Source of the DNA: Salipaludibacillus keqinensis
GTDB lineage: Bacteria > Bacillota > Bacilli > Bacillales > Salisediminibacteriaceae
Reading direction: 5' to 3'
Assembly: GCF_003226325.1 (NCBI RefSeq)
Contig: NZ_PDOD01000001.1
Span: 682,001 to 746,000, forward strand
DNA length: 64,000 bases
Shown here: positions 58,388 to 64,000 of the stretch, one piece after another
How positions within the stretch are numbered: position 1 is the first letter of the stretch
How the letters are laid out: the number at the start of each line of letters is the position of its first letter
Made by a program: the position numbers and the translations under genes
The notes under the pieces: generated by a model
The model's database searches: none
What the model saw: only the letters and a program-made list of their open reading frames with translations
What the model was told of the DNA's origin: nothing

Positions 58388-59695
58388 ATGAAAGCAGGAA
58401 AATTAGTAAGTTCGCTAGGTATGGTTTCATTACTTGCTGTTATGGTCGCATGTAACGATGAATCTTCAGGAAATAACGCTGAGAACAACAACGGTGGAAA
58501 CAACAATGGTGGAAATAATGATGAGGGAAGCGCCGAGAAAGCAAATATTGATTTTGCAGCTTGGGGCGGACCGGAAGAAATCAATGAACTTCAAGAATTA
58601 GTTGATGGAGTTAATGAAAAATCAGATGAATATGAGATCAACTTAATTACGATTGCGGATGACTATCCAACAGCACTTCAAACACGAGTGGCTGGAAACA
58701 ATGCGCCAGATATTTTTTATCTCTCGCAAGAGTGGGTATCCACATATGCAAATTCGGATGTATTACTAGATTTAACAGAGTATGTAGAGAATGATGAAGA
58801 TTTGGAATTGGAACACTACTACGAAGATACGATCCGAGTTTCTTCATATGATGACAAATTATATGGATTACCTTGGATTTCAAATCCAGTCATTTTGTAT
58901 TATAACGTTGATATATTTGACGAAGCGGGAATTGACTATCCGGATGAAAGCTGGGATTGGGATCAATTCCGCGATGTTGCCAAAGAGCTTACGAAAGATT
59001 TAAATGACGATGGACGTACAGACCAATGGGGCTTTACGACTCACGGATGGCCTCCGACACACCAGTGGATCTGGTCAATGGGCGGAGATGTAGTATCGCA
59101 AGATGGAGAAGTTCTCGTTGATTCACCAGAATCTATTGAAGGCCTTGAAATTCTAAATAGTATTTTGAATGAAGATGAAAGTATTCCTGCTTCCAATACA
59201 ATTGAACAACAAGGTCTTGCGGAAATGTTTAAGGCTGGCCGAATTGGGATGTTCATGGGCGGAGCAGCTGATGATTTAGACCGCGTTGAAGGAATGAATG
59301 TAGAAGCAACCGTTGTTCCTAAAGGAGAAGAAAGAGTTACGTTTAACTGGTTAGCATCGATGGTAGCTAGCGCGGACACAGAAGATCCAGATGTAACTTA
59401 CCAAGCTCTAAAGGACATGACTGAAGCGATTCATACTTGGAAAATCGTACCTCCAGACAGCCGACTTGCGGATACGGTATTAGACATTGAGCCAAGAAAG
59501 ACAGAATCAGCAGCTCAAGCTATGACAGAATCGATGGAATTTGCCCGAGGATTCTCAGGACATCCTCAACAACAGCAAATTGATACAATTGTATGGGATC
59601 ATTTAACAAGTCCATTAATCGAAGGTACTGGCTCTCCTCAAGAGTTAGCTGAAGATACAGCAGAACAACTAAGAAATTTATTAGAGCAAGAATAA
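58388..59695 (+). CDS. Sugar ABC transporter substrate-binding lipoprotein
   Basis: 435-aa cluster-B binding protein. Lipoprotein signal MKAGKLVSSLGMVSLLAVMV with lipobox VMVAC, then a Ser/Asn/Gly-rich linker (EDSS..NNNGGNNNGG). Domain sequence AAWGGPEEINELQELVDGVN, SQEWVSTYANSDVLLDLTEY, YGLPWISNPVILYYNVDIFD is typical of family-1 solute-binding proteins. Start ATG 58388 follows AAGGGGG. No ATPase gene is in the operon, so a shared MsmX-type ATPase is probable. Confidence 0.92.
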   Translation: MKAGKLVSSLGMVSLLAVMVACNDESSGNNAENNNGGNNNGGNNDEGSAEKANIDFAAWGGPEEINELQELVDGVNEKSDEYEINLITIADDYPTALQTRVAGNNAPDIFYLSQEWVSTYANSDVLLDLTEYVENDEDLELEHYYEDTIRVSSYDDKLYGLPWISNPVILYYNVDIFDEAGIDYPDESWDWDQFRDVAKELTKDLNDDGRTDQWGFTTHGWPPTHQWIWSMGGDVVSQDGEVLVDSPESIEGLEILNSILNEDESIPASNTIEQQGLAEMFKAGRIGMFMGGAADDLDRVEGMNVEATVVPKGEERVTFNWLASMVASADTEDPDVTYQALKDMTEAIHTWKIVPPDSRLADTVLDIEPRKTESAAQAMTESMEFARGFSGHPQQQQIDTIVWDHLTSPLIEGTGSPQELAEDTAEQLRNLLEQE

Positions 59696-59705
59696 TGGAT
59701 GGTAG

Positions 59706-59738
59706 AAGGATCAAAGTCCATGACTTTGATCCTTTTGA
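59706..59738 (+). terminator. Stem-loop (attenuator) between binding protein and permeases
   Basis: AAGGATCAAAGTC-cat-GACTTTGATCCTT with TTG tail. Partial termination would make binding protein more abundant than permeases. Confidence 0.7.
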
Positions 59739-59776
59739 TTATCTTGTTAAGGCAGAGTTGACAAGGAGTGTACGCC

Positions 59777-60664
59777 ATGAGTGACAGAAAAAAAGTCCTT
59801 AAGAAGAATTTAGAGGGGTATCTCTTTATCTCTCCTTGGATTTTAGGCATGTTGTTATTTACAGTAGGACCGGTATTTGCGTCTTTTTACATTAGTTTCA
59901 CAGATTGGAATACCTTCCAATCGCCGAACTTTGTAGGATTCGATAATTTTGTTGAGTTAAGTCAAGACTCTAAGTTTTGGCAATCGTTAAAAGTGACCTT
60001 TACTTATGCATTATTTAGTGTACCCCTGAATTTGGTCGGCGGGTTACTTGCTGCAATGCTTTTAAATCAAAAAGTTCGCGGAATGAAGATATTTAGAACG
60101 ATTTTTTACTTACCGGCGGTCGTCTCAGGGGTTGCTACAGCCTTGCTATGGAGATGGATTTTTAATACAGATGTTGGTTTAATTAACAGCACGTTGGCTA
60201 AAATCGGAATTGATGGTCCGAACTGGTTGGGAGACCCTAATTTCGTTTTACCGTCTTATATTATTATGAGTCTTTGGGGATTTGGAAATGCGATGCTGAT
60301 CTTTTTAGCGGCGCTTCAAGATTTACCGAAACAACTTTACGAATCAGCAGATATTGATGGTGCGAGTATTCTGAGGAAGTTCTGGCACATCACACTGCCA
60401 CAATTGTCCCCGATTGTTCTCTTTAACTTAATTATGGGGATCATCGCTGCGATGAAAATATTCACCGAAGCCTACATTATCGGTGGTGCAGGGGACGCTG
60501 GTTTATTCTATATGCTTTATTTATGGCAAAATGCTTTCCAATTTATGAGAATGGGATATGCTTCGGCCATGGCATGGGTGTTCTTTATAATTATTCTTGC
60601 CATAACGTTACTTATTATCAAATCTTCACCTCTTTGGGTGTATTACGAAGGGAAGAAGAAATAA
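59777..60664 (+). CDS. Sugar ABC transporter permease 1 (MalF-like)
   Basis: 295-aa permease, six helices, first FISPWILGMLLFTVGPVFAS. EAA loop YESADIDGASILRKFWHITL with conserved Gly interacts with the ATPase. ATG 59777 follows AAGGAG. Pairs with the following permease. Confidence 0.92.
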   Translation: MSDRKKVLKKNLEGYLFISPWILGMLLFTVGPVFASFYISFTDWNTFQSPNFVGFDNFVELSQDSKFWQSLKVTFTYALFSVPLNLVGGLLAAMLLNQKVRGMKIFRTIFYLPAVVSGVATALLWRWIFNTDVGLINSTLAKIGIDGPNWLGDPNFVLPSYIIMSLWGFGNAMLIFLAALQDLPKQLYESADIDGASILRKFWHITLPQLSPIVLFNLIMGIIAAMKIFTEAYIIGGAGDAGLFYMLYLWQNAFQFMRMGYASAMAWVFFIIILAITLLIIKSSPLWVYYEGKKK

Positions 60665-61543
60665 ATGGCACAAAAACAAGCAACCTCTCAAAATAAAGCA
60701 GGATCAAGGAAAGCGCTCAAGACTTTTTTGAACAAAGTCTTCGTCTACATGGCTCTTTTTGCCGGAGGATTTATCTTTTTAGTTCCTTTCTTTTGGATGG
60801 TGTCCACGTCTTTGAAAGATTCAGCGGTTATTTTTCAATTTCCACCACAGTGGATTCCGGACCCAATTGTGTGGGGGAACTACGTGGAAGCGATGACCTT
60901 TGCACCCTTCCACTTGTTCTTTGCTAACTCGTTAATTATAGCTAGTTTATCGATGATTGGCGAAGTTTTTACCGGAGCGCTTGTCGCTTATGGCTTCGCA
61001 AAACTTGAGTTTAAAGGAAAGAATGTGTTATTTATTATTGTCCTTGCGACTATGATGCTTCCTGGGGAAGTCACGATGATTCCGGTATTTATTATGTTCA
61101 GTTCGATTGGGTGGATAGATACATTTCTTCCACTAATCGTACCATCTTATTTCGGGGGCAGCGCATTCTTCATCTTCATGCTGCGACAATTCTTCTTAGG
61201 AATTCCGAATGAGCTGGAAGACGCTGCACGGATTGACGGTTGTAATACATTTCAGATTTTCTATAAGATTGCGTTACCATTATCGAAGCCTGCTCTGGCT
61301 GTTGTTGCGATCTTCTCTTTCCATGGAAAGTGGAATGACTTCTTAGGACCATTAATTTACTTGAACTCAATGGAAAAATATACTGTTCAGTTAGGGTTGG
61401 CGATGTTCCAAGGGATGTTCCAAACAGAGTGGTCATTATTGATGGCAGCTTCGATTGTCGCATTGCTTCCTGTCCTACTTATCTTCTTCATGTTCCAGAA
61501 ATACTTTATTGAAGGAATTAAGCTGTCAGGGATTAAAGGTTAA
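60665..61543 (+). CDS. Sugar ABC transporter permease 2 (MalG-like)
   Basis: 292-aa permease with six helices (FVYMALFAGGFIFLVPFFWM first). EAA loop ELEDAARIDGCNTFQIFYKI. Start directly after the preceding stop. Ends KYFIEGIKLSGIKG, the classical MalG C-terminus. Last gene of the operon; terminator follows. Confidence 0.93.
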   Translation: MAQKQATSQNKAGSRKALKTFLNKVFVYMALFAGGFIFLVPFFWMVSTSLKDSAVIFQFPPQWIPDPIVWGNYVEAMTFAPFHLFFANSLIIASLSMIGEVFTGALVAYGFAKLEFKGKNVLFIIVLATMMLPGEVTMIPVFIMFSSIGWIDTFLPLIVPSYFGGSAFFIFMLRQFFLGIPNELEDAARIDGCNTFQIFYKIALPLSKPALAVVAIFSFHGKWNDFLGPLIYLNSMEKYTVQLGLAMFQGMFQTEWSLLMAASIVALLPVLLIFFMFQKYFIEGIKLSGIKG

Positions 61544-61602
61544 AAGGTAAGTATTCACATTTGCAAGTATGTTCTTTGAAACATAGTAGTTCGATGTAAT
61601 GA

Positions 61603-61648
61603 CAGATCCCTTCAAATCACAAAAGTTGATTTGAAGGGATCTTTTTAA
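61603..61648 (+). terminator. Terminator of the sugar transporter operon
   Basis: AGATCCCTTCAAATC ... GATTTGAAGGGATCT 15-bp stem and TTTTTAA tail. Confidence 0.93.
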
Positions 61649-61820
61649 TATGATAGATTCTTTTATATTTCCTTACAGACTTTATTTGATATAAATAGGA
61701 AACTAAATACCATATCATTCGTATACAAAGGTACAGCATATTAAGACACGATGGATCCTACATGGTAATCAATAAAAGGTAGTCAAACGGAGGAACAAAA
61801 AAAGAAAGGATGATTTTAGG

Positions 61821-62111
61821 ATGAAAGCATTATATATTGGGTTAGGAATCTTAGCTTCAATAGGTTTCGCTGCTCTCATTATGCAAGATCCTGAGATTTT
61901 ACTTGTTTTTGCAGGGCTAGTGGCAGTCATCAGTTTGATCCTTGCCGGTATTTTCTCTGGAGCATTGAACAGCGGTGACCGAAATAGAGCAAACTTCCAT
62001 ACTGAATCTAAGAAACAGAGGAACCAACGATGGGGTACAGCTACTTTTTTTACTTTTGTAGGAATACCTAATGCTCTCGCTGCGTTTTTGGCGTATGTAT
62101 TTCTGATCTGA
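61821..62111 (+). CDS. DUF5316-like small membrane protein
   Basis: 96-aa protein with three membrane segments (YIGLGILASIGFAALIM; EILLVFAGLVAVISLILAGI; FTFVGIPNALAAFLAYVFLI) and a cytosolic Ser/Asn/Arg loop SGDRNRANFHTESKKQRN. Matches the DUF5316 small membrane family by layout and C-terminus. Function unknown. AAAGGATG precedes ATG 61821 with a spacer longer than usual. Confidence 0.7.
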   Translation: MKALYIGLGILASIGFAALIMQDPEILLVFAGLVAVISLILAGIFSGALNSGDRNRANFHTESKKQRNQRWGTATFFTFVGIPNALAAFLAYVFLI

Positions 62112-62231
62112 TATTTGTTCGTGGAGAAAAGCAGTTCATTATCGACTGGGTCTACCGGAGTAGCATAACCCATTGGACTAGGGAGAAAAGGTGAGAAATC
62201 AAGAGGAAATAAAAGATATATATACAAGATT

Positions 62232-62276
62232 AAGGCTGTCACCAAAAGGTATACTTTTGGTGACAGCCTGTTTGTT
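62232..62276 (+). terminator. Strong terminator after the DUF5316-like gene
   Basis: GGCTGTCACCAAAAG-gtata-CTTTTGGTGACAGCC with TGTTTGTT tail; bidirectional use by the convergent DUF4190 gene is possible. Confidence 0.85.
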
Positions 62277-62293
62277 ATATTTATCGTTAATTT

Positions 62294-62557
62294 CTAAATG
62301 CTTCCTGAGAAAAAGAAGTAAGCTAAGATGCCTAAGCTGATCGGAATGAGGAGACCGACAGTCCCGCAGATCATTCCCGTCAAAGCATAGCCGCGACCTG
62401 GCTCGCCTGTTTTATTTATTTCTTTTAGTCCCATCACTCCAATGACTATACCTGCTAGCGCTAGTAAAATGCCCACTAAAGGGAGAAAAAATAAGATAAT
62501 TGATAAAATTCCTGTTACAAAAGAATACAATGTCTTGACGTTTGCTTGACTGTTCAT
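62294..62557 (-). CDS. DUF4190 domain membrane protein
   Basis: 87-aa protein with two hydrophobic segments, TLYSFVTGILSIILFFLPLV / GILLALAGIVIGVMGLKEIN and MICGTVGLLIPISLGILAYF. The Gly-rich pattern GIVIGVMGLKEINKTGEPGR with GYALTGMI is the DUF4190 signature. Function unknown. GAGGTGG 4 nt before ATG 62557. Confidence 0.85.
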   Translation of the reverse strand: MNSQANVKTLYSFVTGILSIILFFLPLVGILLALAGIVIGVMGLKEINKTGEPGRGYALTGMICGTVGLLIPISLGILAYFFFSGSI

Positions 62558-62683
62558 CTTGCCACCTCATTTAATGATATTCATATGAAACTTACTACCT
62601 GTAAGAAGTTCCCTACTTTAAAAGAAGATAAACGGGTAAAAAAATGTGGGCTAACGATGGTTTTGACCACTAAATAAATAGTG

Positions 62684-62722
62684 AAGACCACCTGAATGTG
62701 ATCGATCAGGTGGTCTTTTTTA
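62684..62722. terminator. Orphan terminator hairpin
   Basis: AAGACCACCTG ... CAGGTGGTCTT followed by TTTTAAA. No gene directly precedes it on either strand, so it may close a short untranslated RNA. Confidence 0.7.
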
Positions 62723-62811
62723 AATGGGATTTCCTGTTGGTTCATTTATAATCCGTACCCAATTTCAAACTAGATAAAAGACTGCTCCGAAACAATGATA
62801 GGAGGGAGAGA

Positions 62812-62892
62812 ATGAATAATTATTTTGGAAGAGAAGGTACCACTTCACGAACTTGTCAAATAGGAAGCCTCTATGATCAATGCACCAGATGA
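62812..62892 (+). CDS. Very small ORF with strong ribosome site
   Basis: 26-aa product MNNYFGREGTTSRTCQIGSL... after ATAGGAGGGAGAG. Only the ribosome site supports it; the remaining 62558-63218 spacer shows no other gene apart from the hairpin at 62684 and the promoter region of the hydrolase. Confidence 0.25.
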   Translation: MNNYFGREGTTSRTCQIGSLYDQCTR

Positions 62893-63098
62893 AATTATAA
62901 GCGAACCTAAATAACATATCCATTCTGTTACACTCCCTTATCTTTTAAAGGGTAGTGTGCCTCATTAATTGGAAAATATACACAAGAGTATCGCCGGTTT
63001 TTTTTGTAGGAAATCCTTAGAGAGCCTTTGGTCATGGGGTTTATCTATTTTTGAAAAATATGTCTAATGTGAGAAAGTATTTGTTTTGATACACAACT

Positions 63099-63115
63099 AT
63101 AACATTTCTATTACA
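63099..63115 (-). promoter_or_regulatory. WalR-like box upstream of the CwlO-type gene
   Basis: On the minus strand TGTAAT-N5-TGTTAT, both halves fit TGTWAH of the WalR (YycF) consensus. It lies just upstream of a TATAAT (63123-63128) that would drive the hydrolase gene. Confidence 0.5.
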
Positions 63116-63218
63116 TGACTGTTATAATTGTCTGCTAGTGTTACAAGTAGATTAAAAAGTATTTTTAGCTAAATTGTAGCCAGATAAGTAGACAGAAAAA
63201 CTCTTAGGGGGAAACGAT

Positions 63219-64000
63219 TTGCTTAAAAAATTCATATTCTTAACAATGATCATTGGCTTAGGACATTTGTTTGCAGTGAGTGGAGTTGTTGCTACAGGTG
63301 AGCTTGAGGATGAGCAAGAGCAGATAGAGCAAGAACGTGAATTCATTCAATCCAATCTTTCGGAAGCAGAGATGGAGTTAGTTGAATTGGTTCAGGAACT
63401 TGAGGATTTAAACGATCAACTAGAAGATCTTAACGAAAAGATTGCAGTAAATGAAAAATTAATCACTGACATTGAAGAAGAAATAGCAGAGAATGAAGCA
63501 GAGGTCGTAGAGTTGGAGTCCGATATAGAGAGACTACAAGAAGATATTGACCAGCGATTCGAATTGCTTAAGGATCGTGCTAGTTCCTACCAAAAAAATG
63601 GTAGCGGAAGTGCTTCTTACATAGAAGTCATTTTAGGTTCTGAAAATTTTGGTGATTTTATCAGTAGGGTTGTGACGATTTCAAGAATCGCTCAAGCAGA
63701 TAATGATTTCATTGAACAGTTACAATTGAATCAAGAACAGTTAGAGAAAGCCCAAGAAAGGCATGAATTGGTTCTTCAAGAACTTGACGAACAAGTCGTA
63801 GAACTTGAGGAATTAAATGCTGATTTAGATCAACAGCGGGAAGAAACAAATAAAGTAAAAGATGAAGTGAAGGATAATGAAGCTGATCAACAATCGTTAA
63901 TCGCAGAATTGATTGATGAAGACAAAGATTTAGCTTCCCAAGAGGCAGATATTCGTGAACGAATTGCTGATGAAATTCGTCGTCAAGAAGAGGCTAGAAT
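63219..64000 (+). CDS. CwlO/PcsB-like peptidoglycan hydrolase, N-terminal part (3' end outside window)
   Basis: Open to the window end (260 codons). A signal peptide (LKKFIFLTMIIGLGHLFAVS...A) precedes a long coiled coil rich in Glu/Leu/Gln (EQEQIEQEREFIQS onward) and the PcsB/CwlO hinge block FELLKDRASSYQKNGSGSAS, YIEVILGSENFGDFISRVVT. This is the regulatory domain of CwlO-type D,L-endopeptidases, activated by FtsEX; the catalytic NlpC/P60 or other domain lies beyond the window, so the enzymatic class is not confirmed. Start TTG 63219 is preceded by AGGGGGAAACGA. A WalR-like box precedes the gene. Confidence 0.85.
   Translation, partial: MLKKFIFLTMIIGLGHLFAVSGVVATGELEDEQEQIEQEREFIQSNLSEAEMELVELVQELEDLNDQLEDLNEKIAVNEKLITDIEEEIAENEAEVVELESDIERLQEDIDQRFELLKDRASSYQKNGSGSASYIEVILGSENFGDFISRVVTISRIAQADNDFIEQLQLNQEQLEKAQERHELVLQELDEQVVELEELNADLDQQREETNKVKDEVKDNEADQQSLIAELIDEDKDLASQEADIRERIADEIRRQEEAR

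Overview
The window looks like chromosomal DNA of a low-GC, spore-forming, salt-adapted Bacillota (Bacillaceae), most plausibly Halobacillus or a close relative. This rests on AT-rich DNA with strong GGAGG ribosome sites, a complete gerA-type germination operon, a gamma-SASP-like protein, LysM/Gmad2 and DppA-type spore-associated families, an RsbR stressosome protein, a BCCT compatible-solute transporter and a Bacillus-type gas vesicle cluster. The genus is inferred from gene content only. No rRNA, tRNA, insertion sequence or CRISPR array was seen.

Layout. 1-16.7 kb is mostly housekeeping and small accessory genes: patA-like aminotransferase (cut by the left edge), odhAB, an FAD-dependent desaturase-like enzyme, a YeeE/YedE transporter, a LysM protein, GNAT, HAD, DUF418, GGDEF, SDR and Gfo/Idh/MocA proteins, with several very small or damaged ORFs between them. 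16.9-24.6 kb is a gas vesicle cluster (two GvpP/GvpT-like proteins, GvpU, GvpQ, GvpA, GvpO/R, GvpN, GvpF, GvpG, GvpL, GvpS, GvpK, GvpJ and a small last gene) with a candidate sigma-B promoter. 24.6-32.4 kb holds a LysR/VOC divergent pair, a methyltransferase, D-aminopeptidase DppA, a YVTN propeller, an amidase, a SASP-like protein, a cold-shock protein and a nitronate monooxygenase.

32.6-39.8 kb is a lasso peptide cluster of the paeninodin/pseudomycoidin type, in order cyclase, precursor, HprK-like kinase, RRE, leader peptidase, nucleotidyltransferase and ABC exporter. The 54-aa precursor gene (34803-34967) predicts an unusual 35-residue core with Asn1, ring-closing Asp9, Cys10, Cys32 and a C-terminal Ser. 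This is the most likely undescribed product in the window. 39.9-42.6 kb is a GntR/ABC (YtrA-like) operon. It is followed by RsbR, a zinc-finger/DUF2087 regulator, a BCCT transporter, a thioesterase and a gerA-gerB-gerC operon (47.8-51.5 kb).

52.3-61.6 kb is a carbohydrate-uptake and degradation locus: LacI regulator, GH13, DUF1861, GH130, divergent DUF624, and an ABC sugar transporter (binding protein plus two permeases). Three near-identical GTAACGTTAC palindromes and one degenerate copy sit in the promoters of the regulator, the enzyme operon and the transporter/DUF624 divergent pair, so the locus reads as one LacI regulon. A cre-like site lies upstream of the transporter. The window ends in a CwlO-type peptidoglycan hydrolase with a WalR-like box upstream. 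Stem-loops behind the most abundantly needed product (gvpA, the lasso precursor, the sugar-binding protein) recur as a way to set unequal expression within operons.
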